Shown: positions 8,106 through 17,022, numbered from the stretch's first letter. The stretch: 64,000 nt of DNA from Arthrobacter sp. B1I2 (GCF_030816485.1 NZ_JAUSYC010000002.1:124001-188000), one strand, 5' to 3'. Made by a program: numbers and translations. The notes: a model not told the origin generated them from the sequence alone.

Positions 8106-10454
8106 TCAGACGTAACTACCCGACAGCGCCGCTTCCTCCGCCTCTGCGCCTTCGGAGACGTGCGGGGTGAAGCGGACGAACATGGCTTTGAAGCCGGGGG
8201 TATTGGATTCGCGGGCGACGTTTTCCTTGTGGACCAGGGCGTTGGCTTCGGGGAAGTATGCGGCGGCGCAGCCTTTGGCGGTGGGGTAGGCCACGAGCCG
8301 GAACTTGTCCGCCGTGCGGTCGTGTCCGCGGAAGGTGCTGACCACATCCACGAGGTCCCGGTCCTTGAAACCGAGCTCGGCCAGGTCTTCGGGGTGGATG
8401 AGGATCACGCGCCGGCCGCTGGAGATGCCGCGGTAGCGGTCGTCCAGCCCGTAGTAGGTGGTGTTGTACTGGTCGTGGCTGCGGATGGTCTGGAGCACCA
8501 GGTGCCCGTCGGGCGGGGTGAGGTATTCCAGCGGGCTGACGGTGAACCGGCCGCGGCCGATGTCGGTTTTGAAGGACCGGGTGTCGCGGGGCGGGTTGGG
8601 CAGCACGAACCCGTTTTTGGTCCGGACCCGGGTGTTGAAGTCCTCGAAGCCGGGCAGGACGCGTTCGATGTGGTCGCGGATCACGTCGTAGTCCTCGGCC
8701 ATGGCTTTCCAGTCCACAGAGTGGTCCGGGCCGAAGGTCGCCTCGGCCATGCGGGCCACGATCACCGGTTCGGCGAGCAGGTGCTCGGAGACCGGCGTGA
8801 GCCGGCCCTGGGTGGAGTGGACCACGGACATGGAGTCCTCCACGGAGAGGAACTGGGCGCCCTTGGGGTGCTTGTCGTCCTTGTCCGTCCGGCCTAGGGT
8901 GGGCAGGATCAGCGAGGTGCGGCCGTGGACGATGTGGGAGCGGTTCGGTTTGGTGGAGATGTGCACGGTCAGCCCGATCCGCTGCATCCCGGCTTCGAGG
9001 GTTTCGGTGTCCGAGCAGGCCAGCGAGAAGTTGCCGCCCATCGAGACGAAGACGTCCACTTCGTCGCGTTCGAACGCTTCCATCGCTTCGACGGCGTCGA
9101 ACCCGTGGTGCCGTGGGGAGGTGATGCCGAACTCGGTGTCGAGGGCTTCGAGGAGCCATTCTTTGGGTTTTTCCCAGATGCCCATGGTCCGGTCGCCCTG
9201 GACGTTGGAGTGCCCGCGGACCGGGCAGGCGCCGGCGCCGGGCTTGCCGAAGTTGCCCTGCAGGAGCAGGACGTTGACCATTTCCTTGATGGTGTCCACC
9301 GAGTGCGGCTGCTGCGTGACGCCCAGGGCCCAGCAGAAGATGGAGGCCTTGGACTTGATGAGCATCCCGGCCACTGTTTCGATCTGGGCGCGGGTCAGGC
9401 CGGTGGCCTTTTCGGTTTCGGCCCAGTCCAGGGTGGCGCGGGCCTGGCGGTAGGCGTCGAACCCGTCCGTCTGGGCCTCGATGAAGGAATGGTCGACGAC
9501 AGAACCCGGGTTCCGTTCCTCCTCGGCCAGGAGCAGGTGGCCCAGGGCCTGGAACAGGGCAAGGTCCCCGCCCACCTTGATCTGCAGGTACTCATCGGCC
9601 AGCGGCGTGCCGCCCCCGACGACGCCGGAAACGGTCTGCGGGTCCTTGAAGTTGAACAGTCCAGCCTCGGGCAGCGGATTGACGGCCACCACCTTGCCGC
9701 CCTTGTCCTTGCATTCCTTCAGCGCGGACAGCATGCGGGGGTGGTTGGTGCCGGGGTTCTGGCCCACCACAAAAATCAGCTCGGCGTCGTGGATGTCATC
9801 CAGTGACACGGTGCCCTTGCCGATCCCGATGGTCGGGTTCAGCGCCGAACCGGAGGACTCGTGGCACATGTTCGAGCAGTCCGGCAGGTTGTTGGTGCCC
9901 AGGGCCCGGGCGTACAGCTGGTACATAAAGGCTGTCTCGTTCGCGGTACGCCCGGAGGTGTAGAACACGCACCGGTCCGGCGTGGAGGCCCGGACGTGTT
10001 CGCCGATCAGTTCAAACGCGTCGGCCCAGGAAATCGGTGAATAGTGGGTTTCCCCTGCGCGGATCACCATGGGTTCACTGAGCCGGCCCTGGTTGCCAAG
10101 CCAGTACTCGGTCTTGGTGGACAGCTCGGCGATGGAGTGCTTTGCCCAGAACTCGGCGCCGACCGTGCGGAGGGTGTTTTCCTCGGCCACGGCCTTGGCG
10201 CCGTTCTCGCAGAACTCGGCCGCCTTGCGCTTCTTGTCCGACTCCGGCCACGCACACCCAGGGCAGTCAAAACCGCCCCGCTGGTTCAACCGCAGCAACG
10301 ACTGCGCCGTCCTGGTCACCCCGGCCTGCGCCACGGCGCGTTCCAGCGCCACCATCACGGCCTTAACCCCGGCCGCCTCGGTCTTGGGCTTGTGGACTTC
10401 GAGGTCGTCCTCGTTGATATCCGCGACGGGGGCGGGCTGCTTACCGAACTTCAC
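8106..10454 (-). CDS. FdhF/YdeP family molybdopterin oxidoreductase
   Basis: A 782-residue protein with a GTG start and AAAGGTAG just upstream. GGFDCPGCAWPES near residue 55 is the family's N-terminal cysteine motif. The molybdopterin oxidoreductase domain follows (YTSGRTANETAFMYQ, NMCHESSG, VVGQNPGTNHPR, RGHSNVQGDRTMG), then the C-terminal molybdopterin dinucleotide-binding domain (YNTTYYGLDDRYRG). The family, named from E. coli YdeP, resembles formate dehydrogenase alpha subunits and has been linked to acid resistance, but its electron acceptor is uncertain. No partner subunit or FdhD is adjacent. Long open frames on the opposite strand are a by-product of codon bias. Confidence 0.9.
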   Translation of the reverse strand: MKFGKQPAPVADINEDDLEVHKPKTEAAGVKAVMVALERAVAQAGVTRTAQSLLRLNQRGGFDCPGCAWPESDKKRKAAEFCENGAKAVAEENTLRTVGAEFWAKHSIAELSTKTEYWLGNQGRLSEPMVIRAGETHYSPISWADAFELIGEHVRASTPDRCVFYTSGRTANETAFMYQLYARALGTNNLPDCSNMCHESSGSALNPTIGIGKGTVSLDDIHDAELIFVVGQNPGTNHPRMLSALKECKDKGGKVVAVNPLPEAGLFNFKDPQTVSGVVGGGTPLADEYLQIKVGGDLALFQALGHLLLAEEERNPGSVVDHSFIEAQTDGFDAYRQARATLDWAETEKATGLTRAQIETVAGMLIKSKASIFCWALGVTQQPHSVDTIKEMVNVLLLQGNFGKPGAGACPVRGHSNVQGDRTMGIWEKPKEWLLEALDTEFGITSPRHHGFDAVEAMEAFERDEVDVFVSMGGNFSLACSDTETLEAGMQRIGLTVHISTKPNRSHIVHGRTSLILPTLGRTDKDDKHPKGAQFLSVEDSMSVVHSTQGRLTPVSEHLLAEPVIVARMAEATFGPDHSVDWKAMAEDYDVIRDHIERVLPGFEDFNTRVRTKNGFVLPNPPRDTRSFKTDIGRGRFTVSPLEYLTPPDGHLVLQTIRSHDQYNTTYYGLDDRYRGISSGRRVILIHPEDLAELGFKDRDLVDVVSTFRGHDRTADKFRLVAYPTAKGCAAAYFPEANALVHKENVARESNTPGFKAMFVRFTPHVSEGAEAEEAALSGSYV

Positions 10455-10671
10455 TGTCTACCTTTCTTTGCGCAACACCGCAGGCCGGTCTTGCTTTTGA
10501 TACGTAGCGTCCGCCTGCGGTACACGGGCCAGAATTCTCTTAAGGAGTTAGCGATAAGGCTAGAAACCTGTACGAGCTGACGCTGCGGACGACTTAGACA
10601 GCGCGGTTTAGCTCCATGCAGAATAGACGCACAGTTATGCCCCGATAGTAGGGGGACGCCTTTAGACGTGT

Positions 10672-10723
10672 CGCCGTACGATTCGTCAAAAGGCGTGGTT
10701 CTGGCTGTACAGATCGCCGAAAC
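10672..10723 (+). promoter_or_regulatory. Shared 52-bp upstream module, copy B
   Basis: Same block order and spacing as 5961-6012: CCGTAC, TTCGTCAA, CTGTAC, GATCGCCGAAAC. It lies 30 bp before the GTG of the acetyltransferase, in the 298-bp gap divergent from the FdhF-type gene. The conservation of the outer blocks and drift of the middle point to protein contact sites three helical turns apart rather than a simple duplication. Confidence 0.5.
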
Positions 10724-10752
10724 TAGCAGGGCGGCAGCCATAGGATTAGCCT

Positions 10753-11262
10753 GTGACCGAGTCCTTCCGCATCCGGCCTGCCCGCACTAGCGACGTGTCC
10801 GCCATTAAAAAGTTGGTTGTCCCCCTGGCGGAGCAACGAATTTTAATGGCGAAGGAGACGGTGGCTTACTACGAAAGCCTGCAGGAGTTCCGAATCGCGG
10901 AGTCCAGTCAGGACGAGGTAGTCGGCTGTGGCGCCCTGCATGTCATGTGGGAGGATCTGGCAGAGGTCCGCACATTGGCTGCTGCCAAGGACTGGCGCGG
11001 ACAGGGCGTGGGGCACGCGCTGATGGAGAGTCTGCTGGAGGAGGCCCGCGCGTTGGGTGTTGCCCGTGTTTTCTGCCTCACCTTCGAGGTGGACTTCTTT
11101 AAGGGCCACGGCTTCGAGGTCATGGCTGACCAGTCCGTCGTAGATCCGGTGGTGCACTCGGAGCTCCTCCGCTCACACGACGAAGGCGTTGCGGAGTTCC
11201 TGGACCTGGCCCGCGTGAAGCCCAATACCCTGGGCAACACGCGCATGATCCGGTTCCTCTAG
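10753..11262 (+). CDS. Amino-acid N-acetyltransferase (GNAT, ArgA-like)
   Basis: A 169-residue single GNAT domain starting at GTG 10753. The opening FRIRPARTSDVSAIKKLV, the central GCGALHVMWEDLAEVRTLA and the acetyl-CoA pyrophosphate loop WRGQGVGHALM are typical. CLTFEVDFFKGHGFEV also fits the short ArgA-type N-acetylglutamate synthases of actinobacteria, which acetylate glutamate for arginine biosynthesis. No other arg genes are near, so the assignment rests on family resemblance. The promoter module upstream is shared with the SnoaL remnant. Confidence 0.82.
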   Translation: MTESFRIRPARTSDVSAIKKLVVPLAEQRILMAKETVAYYESLQEFRIAESSQDEVVGCGALHVMWEDLAEVRTLAAAKDWRGQGVGHALMESLLEEARALGVARVFCLTFEVDFFKGHGFEVMADQSVVDPVVHSELLRSHDEGVAEFLDLARVKPNTLGNTRMIRFL

Positions 11263-11305
11263 CCTGCGACAGGCCAGGCACCTATTCGACTTGTTGGACG
11301 CCCAC

Positions 11306-11736
11306 ATGGTTGAAACCCTCGATCCGCGTTGTGTCAAAGACGCCATGATTACCTGCCCGAAGACCCTATCGGAAGACAGCAACATCGAAGAAGTCCGCAG
11401 GTTCTTCGCTGATGACCACGTTCATTTGGCGCTCATCGTGGATTCAACGGGCGGCTCCTAACGACTTTGGAGCGTTCTGATATTCCTGCGAAGGCAACTG
11501 GTAGTGCAAAGGCAAGTGGTTTTGGGACGATCCTTGGCAGAACAGTAGAGCCGCAACGGTCTCTTGGTGCTGCCACCGCAGCTCTGCAGTCAGCAGGGCG
11601 CCGTCGACTTGCTGTAGTGGATGATGAGGGGAAGCTTCTGGGCCTGCTCCGCCGTAAGCGAACCGGGCTTGGCTATTGCAATGATGCAGGAGTTGCTGCT
11701 CGCGCAGCCGGACTGGCGATGTCCACAAGAGGCTAA
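11306..11736 (+). pseudogene. CBS-domain-pair protein, frameshifted
   Basis: The first frame (ATG 11306) encodes VKDAMITCPKTLSEDSNIEE and ALIVDSTGGS then stops at TAA 11459-11461. The next frame continues without a gap as GRLLTTLERSDIP, GTILGRTV, RRLAVVDDEGKLLGLL and NDAGVAARA, ending at 11736. Together they make an ordinary two-CBS protein that binds adenine nucleotides. The break is at ACGGGCGGCTCC near 11446-11454, where one base is missing relative to the expected G-R-L-L reading. It may be a real mutation or a sequencing error in a GC run. Confidence 0.75.
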
Positions 11737-11835
11737 AGAAGCCTGGTTCTTGCTCATTAGCCTCTTTGCGCCGGTCCCCTTATTACTAACGTGAAGCGCG
11801 CCGATAATGGCTCCTTGCTCATGGCTTCCAGCGGT

Positions 11836-12846
11836 CTAGTGCTTGGGTGTTCCGCTGGATTGGCGGGGGATGAGGGTAGGCATGGATCGCCTGATGAGGG
11901 GTTCGGTACCGGGGTTGACGATGAGGTCGATGGCGGTGGCCGCGATCTGGTCCAAGGGAACGTGGACGGAGCTTAGGGGTGTGGGCAGCCGCGCCGAAAG
12001 GGGTGTGTCGTTGTACCCGACCAGTGCGAGGTCATCGGGGATGGTGATGCCGTTGCGGTGTGCTGCCGCCATCACGCCCATGGCGATGTTGTCGTTGGCC
12101 GCGAAGACCGCTGTGGGACGATGGCCAGCGCTAAGGAGTGTTTCGCCGGCGGTGTAGCCGTTTTCGATGCCGTAGCCTGCCGCGATAAGCCATTTGTCGG
12201 CCGGTTTGATGCCGGCTTCTTCCATGGCTCTGCGGGCGCCGGCGAGGCGGGCTTTCCCGGAGGATGTGAAATCAGGGCCGGTGACGACAGCGATCTCGCG
12301 GTGTCCTAGGTCGATGAGGTGGCGCACGGCGAGGTAGCCGCCTACTTCGTCGTCTCCGAGGGCGGATGGGCTGATGCCGTCGGTGCGCAGTACCAGCGCA
12401 TGCGCTACCCGGCGTTCACGCAGGAGCCGGGGGAGTTTGTCGTCGAGCCGGGCCGTGGCCAGGATCAATCCGTCCACGTTGCGGTCGAGCAGGGTTTCGG
12501 CTGCGCTGCGTTCCTCGTCAGGGTCATCTCCGCTGGTGGCAACCATTGCGAAGTAGCCGCGGGAGGAAGCGGCCTTTTCGAGTTCTTCGAACATGAGGGC
12601 CATGACGGTGTCGCTCAAGCGGGGGACAAGGACGCCCAGGGTGCGGGTTTCGCCGCGGCGCAGGCTTGAGGCGAAGGAGTTCCTCCGGTAACCGAGCTCC
12701 TCGGCTACCTTCCGGACGTTCGCTGCAGCTGCTGAGCGGGACGTGGTCCTCTCATCCAGGGCGCGGCTGGCCGTGGAAATGCTCACGCCACTGGCCGCTG
12801 CGACGTCCTTCAGCGTGACGACAGTGCCGGTGGCAGCCGGATCCAT
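11836..12846 (-). CDS. LacI family transcriptional regulator
   Basis: ATG 12846 is chosen since AGGAGA lies just before it and the helix-turn-helix follows closely; a longer frame to 12957 would run through the operators. The 336-residue protein has VTLKDVAAASGVSISTASRA as the DNA-binding helix-turn-helix, a hinge helix about residues 50-60, and a periplasmic-binding-like effector domain (GVLVPRLSDTVMALMFEELE, VAVTGPDF-like segment, AVFAANDNIAMG, LVGYNDTPLS). It diverges from the DapA-family gene and three AACGTT-centred sites lie between them. It probably represses itself and the lyase/transporter pair; the inducer is unknown. Confidence 0.88.
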   Translation of the reverse strand: MDPAATGTVVTLKDVAAASGVSISTASRALDERTTSRSAAAANVRKVAEELGYRRNSFASSLRRGETRTLGVLVPRLSDTVMALMFEELEKAASSRGYFAMVATSGDDPDEERSAAETLLDRNVDGLILATARLDDKLPRLLRERRVAHALVLRTDGISPSALGDDEVGGYLAVRHLIDLGHREIAVVTGPDFTSSGKARLAGARRAMEEAGIKPADKWLIAAGYGIENGYTAGETLLSAGHRPTAVFAANDNIAMGVMAAAHRNGITIPDDLALVGYNDTPLSARLPTPLSSVHVPLDQIAATAIDLIVNPGTEPLIRRSMPTLIPRQSSGTPKH

Positions 12847-12899
12847 AAGGGTTCTCCTCTTCAGCAAGGGTGTAACAGACACTCTAATCCTCCTGACTT

Positions 12900-12965
12900 G
12901 CAAACGTTCTCTTGACAGTGAGCTGCGACACGTGCAAACTCGAAAACGTTCCCGCAAACGTTCTC
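12900..12965. promoter_or_regulatory. Three LacI-type operator sites
   Basis: Three copies of an AACGTT-centred motif lie between the divergent genes: GCAAACGTTCT from 12900, CGAAAACGTTCCC from 12941 and CGCAAACGTTCTCA from 12953. The central hexamers are at 12903-12908, 12945-12950 and 12957-12962. The last two are 12 bp apart, about one helical turn, and the first is about 42 bp from the second. The pattern suits binding by the adjacent LacI protein. Confidence 0.7.
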
Positions 12966-13012
12966 ACAATAGCGGGACTGCCGACCATCAATGAAGACAA
13001 GAGGTAGCTGCA

Positions 13013-13948
13013 ATGACACTCGATCTCCGCGGACTCAGCCCCGCACCTGTCACCCCGTTCACCGAAGATGGCGCTATCGACTACCCGGCGATCCAGCGTC
13101 TGGGTTCGTGGCTCGGATCGATTGAAGGCGTGAAAAGCCTCGTCGTCCTGGGCCACGCCGGCGAAGGCACGTTCCTTACCGAAGAGGAACAGCTGGACGT
13201 CATCCGCGCGTTCGTTGCCTCCACCGACGGCCGCGTGCCGGTCGTCGCCGGCATCACCAAGGAGGGCAACAAGACCGCGGCCCTAGAGGCAAAGAAGGCC
13301 GTCGAAGCCGGCGCCTCAGCTGGCCTGGTCTACCCCTCGCACGGGTGGCTGCGCTTCGGATACCAGGACGGCGCGCCCCAGTCGCGCTACAAAGAGATCT
13401 ATGAAGAGTCCGGTCTGCCGCTGATCCTGTTCCAGTACCCCGACAACACCAAGGCGAGCTACAACCTCGACACCCAGCTGGAGATCGCCGGCCAGGAAGG
13501 CGTCTTCGCCACCAAGAACGGTGTCCGGAACATGCGCCGGTGGTACACCGAGATCCCCGCGCTGCGCGCCGCGTACCCCGAACTGCAGGTGCTGTCCTGC
13601 CATGACGAGTACCTGCTGCCGACCATGTTCGATGTGGACGGCCTGCTCGTCGGCTACGGCAACATCGCCCCCGAACTGCTCGTCGAACTGATCGAGGCCG
13701 GCAAGGCGCAGGACTACAAACGTGCCCACGCAATTCATGAGCGGCTGCTCCCGGTGACCAAGAACGTCTACCACCGCGGGTCCCACATGGAAGGCACCGT
13801 CGCGTTGAAGTGGGGACTCGTGAACCGCGGCATTCTGGACCACGCCACAGTGCGCACCCCGCTCCTGCCCCTTCCCGAGGGCGCCGATACCGAGATCGCG
13901 GAAGCCTTCGCCGCCGCAAACATCGGCAAGGTCACCGTCAGCGCCTGA
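13013..13948 (+). CDS. DapA/N-acetylneuraminate lyase family protein
   Basis: A 311-residue (beta/alpha)8 Schiff-base lyase/synthase with AGAGG eight bases before its ATG. LSPAPVTPFTEDGAIDY is the usual N-terminus. LGHAGEGTFLTEEE replaces the GTTGE loop; the tyrosine of ILFQYPDN and the Schiff-base lysine of FATKNGV (about residue 168) are present. Family members condense or cleave pyruvate or 2-oxo acids. The LacI control and transporter partner suggest a catabolic aldolase or dehydratase for an unknown sugar acid rather than lysine synthesis. A 2-keto-3-deoxygluconate aldolase role is possible but unproven. Confidence 0.85.
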   Translation: MTLDLRGLSPAPVTPFTEDGAIDYPAIQRLGSWLGSIEGVKSLVVLGHAGEGTFLTEEEQLDVIRAFVASTDGRVPVVAGITKEGNKTAALEAKKAVEAGASAGLVYPSHGWLRFGYQDGAPQSRYKEIYEESGLPLILFQYPDNTKASYNLDTQLEIAGQEGVFATKNGVRNMRRWYTEIPALRAAYPELQVLSCHDEYLLPTMFDVDGLLVGYGNIAPELLVELIEAGKAQDYKRAHAIHERLLPVTKNVYHRGSHMEGTVALKWGLVNRGILDHATVRTPLLPLPEGADTEIAEAFAAANIGKVTVSA

Positions 13949-13955
13949 CCAACCG

Positions 13956-13995
13956 CAGGGTGTGCGCGGGAAGATGTTAAACCGCGCACACCCTG
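13956..13995 (+). terminator. Hairpin between lyase and transporter genes
   Basis: A perfect 14-bp stem, CAGGGTGTGCGCGG (13956-13969) with its complement (13982-13995), and a 12-base loop begin eight bases after the lyase stop. No T-run follows, so it may lower rather than abolish read-through into the transporter. Confidence 0.55.
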
Positions 13996-14126
13996 GTTCG
14001 ACTACCGCCCGCTTTTACGCGAGCGACCGGCCACTTCGGTAGGCCGCCCACCCGACATTGAGGTCGGAAATGAAAAAGTCAAAGAAGACTGTGCGGGAGA
14101 ATAATCCCGCGGAAGGAGGGCGCGCT

Positions 14127-15440
14127 GTGACTGAGCACACGAAGACGCCTAGCACCTCTAAGCCGGGAACCGGCTTCGGACATCTGTCCACCAGCAGCGT
14201 CCAGGCCAACGTCGAGGCCCGAAAGGCCCGTCGGTCATTTTGGGGCCAACTTGCCCTGATCGGTCCAGCCTTCGTCGCCGGTGCCTGGCAGTTCGGCCCC
14301 GGCAACCTCGCCACCGCCGTCCAGGCCGGCAGCGGCTACCAATACACCCTGATCTGGGTGATCATCGTCTCCACCATCCTCATGATCTTTCTGACCGACA
14401 TGAGCGTGCGCCTGGGCATCAAATCGCCCGTGTCACTCATCCAGTCGATCAAGGACCACTTGGGCAAGAAGGTCGGGGTGATCGCCGGCATCGGCGTCTT
14501 CCTGGTCACCTTGTGCTTCTCGGTCGGCAACGCCGTCGGCCTCGGCTTGGGCGCATCCATGCTGCTGGGCGGATCACCGGTCATGTGGACGATCATCGGC
14601 ACCGCTATCGTCGCGACGATTCTTCTGTTCCGCAATGTCTACCGGGTCATCGAGAAGGTGCTCGTCGTCATGGTCGGGGTCATGGCGGTTGCCTTCGTCA
14701 CCTCGGCGTTCATCGCCAACCCCGACTGGGCCGCGGCAGCATCCGGGCTCATGCCCGTCGTTCCTGGCAATGCGTGGCTGCTGGTCATCGCCCTGGTCGG
14801 TACCAACTTCTCCGTGAACGCCGCCTTCTACACCTCATACGGCACGAAGGAGCGCACACGCAGCGAGGACGACTACCGCGACATCACCATGATCGACACG
14901 ATCCCCGGCATCGTTGCCCCTGGCATCATGACCTCCCTCGTCATCATCGTTGCCGCCTCCGTCCTCGGTGCCACGGGCAAAGTCGCCACAACCATGGGCC
15001 AGCTCGGCAGCGTCTTCGAACCCCTCGCCGGCCCGATCGGCACCGCGATCTTCGCCATCGGGTTCACCGGCGCCGCCTTCTCCGCCATGACCGCCAACTG
15101 CACCGCCGGTGGCACCATGCTCTCCGACGCACTCAACCGGCGCGGCACCAATGGCATCACTTCCGGCACACAGAAACTGATCAGCGCGATCATCCTCGCG
15201 TTCGGCCTCACCATCACCGTCATCTTCCAAACCTCCCCTGTGCAGGTCATCGTGATCGCCCAAGCGCTGACCATCCTCGTCGCACCCCTACTGGCAACAC
15301 TGATCGTGATCATGGCGAATCGCCACGACCTGATGGGCTCGCTACGCAACAAGTGGTGGCAGAACCTTTTCGGCGTAATCGGCCTCCTCGCAGTGCTCGC
15401 CCTGTCCATCCGGTTGCTCCTCAACTTCATAACCGGCTAA
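14127..15440 (+). CDS. Nramp-family-related transporter lacking the DPGN motif
   Basis: GTG 14127 is preferred because AAGGAGG lies seven bases before it; upstream ATGs at 14070 or so would add a lysine-rich tail. The 437-residue protein has about eleven hydrophobic helices. The first-helix motif reads FGPGNLATAVQAGSGYQY, so the metal-binding Asp of DPGN is Gly. In the sixth-helix region NAAFYTSYGTKERTR replaces the usual MPHN metal motif. A canonical Mn/Fe transporter is therefore unlikely; Nramp-related carriers with altered ligands, including the magnesium group, are known. Its position behind a DapA-family lyase and LacI operators points to an organic acid or an unusual cation. Confidence 0.8.
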   Translation: MTEHTKTPSTSKPGTGFGHLSTSSVQANVEARKARRSFWGQLALIGPAFVAGAWQFGPGNLATAVQAGSGYQYTLIWVIIVSTILMIFLTDMSVRLGIKSPVSLIQSIKDHLGKKVGVIAGIGVFLVTLCFSVGNAVGLGLGASMLLGGSPVMWTIIGTAIVATILLFRNVYRVIEKVLVVMVGVMAVAFVTSAFIANPDWAAAASGLMPVVPGNAWLLVIALVGTNFSVNAAFYTSYGTKERTRSEDDYRDITMIDTIPGIVAPGIMTSLVIIVAASVLGATGKVATTMGQLGSVFEPLAGPIGTAIFAIGFTGAAFSAMTANCTAGGTMLSDALNRRGTNGITSGTQKLISAIILAFGLTITVIFQTSPVQVIVIAQALTILVAPLLATLIVIMANRHDLMGSLRNKWWQNLFGVIGLLAVLALSIRLLLNFITG

Positions 15441-15515
15441 CCCGCTTTCAGTGATCCGGTGCTAAATGCTCAACACAGCCCGCACCGATTCACCACGCGC
15501 TGCCAGGCGCTAAGC

Positions 15516-15567
15516 GATGACCAGAACAGGTAGTGCCCCCATCCAAAAGGTGGGGGCACTAGTCATC
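15516..15567 (+). terminator. Long hairpin terminator after the transporter
   Basis: TAGTGCCCCCATCC (from 15531) pairs with GGTGGGGGCACTA (15549-15561) around an AAAA loop, one mismatch aside. An outer GATGAC/GTCATC pair (15516-15521, 15562-15567) extends it. It ends the lyase-transporter unit. No gene is visible from 15568 to 15879. Confidence 0.65.
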
Positions 15568-15879
15568 GCCTCGGTCACGGGCACCTACCGGATCCGCAGT
15601 CTCGCCCTAGCGGACCTCATTGTTGACGGCATCCGAGCCAACTAGCCGGCGGTTTCCCGGTGACCGGCAACAACCGCAATGGCCTCAAGGCCCTTTACAA
15701 TCCCCTTGGTGATGACTGCACGATCGCCCTAGCTGCCAAAACAGAGATGGATGCAACGCACCAAACCCGACCGACAGGTCGGTCTTAGCTGTTCCGCAAA
15801 AGCCCCTCCCGGGCCTGATTTAAAGAGCCGATAACAGCGATTCTGTAAAGCTGCAGGCTTCGGCACACCAGCCTCAAAT

Positions 15880-16164
15880 CGGCAGGGGAGTGGACTCGCT
15901 CCAGACCGATGTGGCGCAGGTACTGGTAGACCGTCTCCCTGCTGATCCCGTACTCACGGGCACGGGCCACTTTAGGACCCCGGTGCCGGCGGGTTGGACC
16001 AGCTCGGCAGCCCGATCGGGCGAAAGCGTCATCTTCCTGCCCTTGTAAAAGCCGCGATGCTGAGCCAGGGTGATGCCTCGCGCTGCCGAATGCCCCATGA
16101 CCGAGAGCATAACGTTGGCCATGGGGGAGTCCTCCGCTGACCATTCATTTTGCCTCCCCACCAC
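15880..16164 (-). pseudogene. Serine resolvase remnant, copy 1
   Basis: Two frames together give pieces of the resolvase seen intact at 22253-22819: EDSPMANVMLSVMGHSA, then GITLAQHRGFYKGRKMTLSP and ELVQPAGTGV, then in the other frame YGISRETVYQYLRHIGLE. The catalytic N-terminal half is gone and the AEFERSLIRER segment is deleted. The upstream sequence CCTAGAACTCA (reverse strand, near 16181-16191) is shared with the other two copies. It marks the left edge of the island-like segment. Confidence 0.75.
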
Positions 16165-16272
16165 AACACGCGTGACTGAGTTCTAGGGCCTGTACGGCCT
16201 GGCGCCAATGGGTAGCGGTCAAATCCTTTCAGTCACCGGCAGCTGCTGCAGGGATTGCAGCGGTGAGACGAC

Positions 16273-17022
16273 CTAAGACTTGCTATCACTGGTACCAGCA
16301 GATGCGCACTCGGCAGCCTGTGCGCGCTCCGCTTCCGAGTAAGCGTCTTCAGCGCGCTGCTCCTCCTGATCTTCGTCAAGTTGCTCAAATCCCTTACAGA
16401 GCTCGGCATAGTCATGCGGTCTCGCCGCCGTAACAGGTTCTTGTGAGTCGCAGTTGATCAGACGGACTAACCAATCGGCGGCAACATGAAAACGCGCGTG
16501 GTTGGGGCTGACATAATAGGCGACCGCTTCATCATTGGATACTAAACGAGCAATGAATTGAGTATCTTCTTGAAGGTCTCCATCTCTGATGAGGGATACA
16601 GCTTCTTGGACTTTTATGTCGAAAAGATAGCGGTCCCGTGCTGTTACATGTGGGTCCTCGTTCGGGAGCCCGTACCTCAGTGCACGGATGTGGCCGACCA
16701 GGGCGAGGCATGACCGCAGGGCAGCCAGGTCGCTCCGGCGGAGGTCGTCCTCACGAGCTTCCCGTCGATCGAGAATTCGTTCCCTCACGACGACCTTACG
16801 TTCGATCGTCCAGAGAACGATCGCCAAGATGAACGCGAGGAGGCTACCGACGAGGCTCCCTACAAGGCCGGACCAAAAGGCTTGATGCGCTGGCCCCATA
16901 CTATTCAGTAGAACGAAGACCGTGAGGATCGCGGCTAGGGCGCAGGCGACACTGAGCCCTATCAAGGTTGTCAGTTGCGCAGGGGTTTCAGCGTTCTTCG
17001 CGGTGCGTTCGATCTTGCTCAT
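16273..17022 (-). CDS. Uncharacterised two-helix membrane protein beside the Gabija-like pair
   Basis: From ATG 17022 (MSKIERTAKNAETPAQ) the protein has 249 residues; a longer frame reaches 17139 but adds a poor N-terminus. There are two hydrophobic helices at about residues 18-42 and 49-72, then a basic RKVVVRERILDRREARE stretch and a helical cytoplasmic domain ending in an acidic, Glu/Ala-rich tail. I do not recognise the family. It is transcribed away from the nuclease gene, starting about 245 bp from it, and a second small membrane protein lies on the other side of the helicase. A role as membrane sensor or effector is speculative. Confidence 0.6.
   Translation of the reverse strand: MSKIERTAKNAETPAQLTTLIGLSVACALAAILTVFVLLNSMGPAHQAFWSGLVGSLVGSLLAFILAIVLWTIERKVVVRERILDRREAREDDLRRSDLAALRSCLALVGHIRALRYGLPNEDPHVTARDRYLFDIKVQEAVSLIRDGDLQEDTQFIARLVSNDEAVAYYVSPNHARFHVAADWLVRLINCDSQEPVTAARPHDYAELCKGFEQLDEDQEEQRAEDAYSEAERAQAAECASAGTSDSKS

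Noticed and set aside
8019..8897. Long plus-strand open frame opposite the FdhF-type gene
   Set aside because: Its composition (Gly, Val, Glu-rich, no domain) is that of an antisense shadow, and the minus-strand gene has all family motifs.
13956..14000. tRNA-like GGTTCGAC after a GC stem
   Set aside because: No acceptor, D or anticodon arms; it is the edge of the intergenic hairpin.
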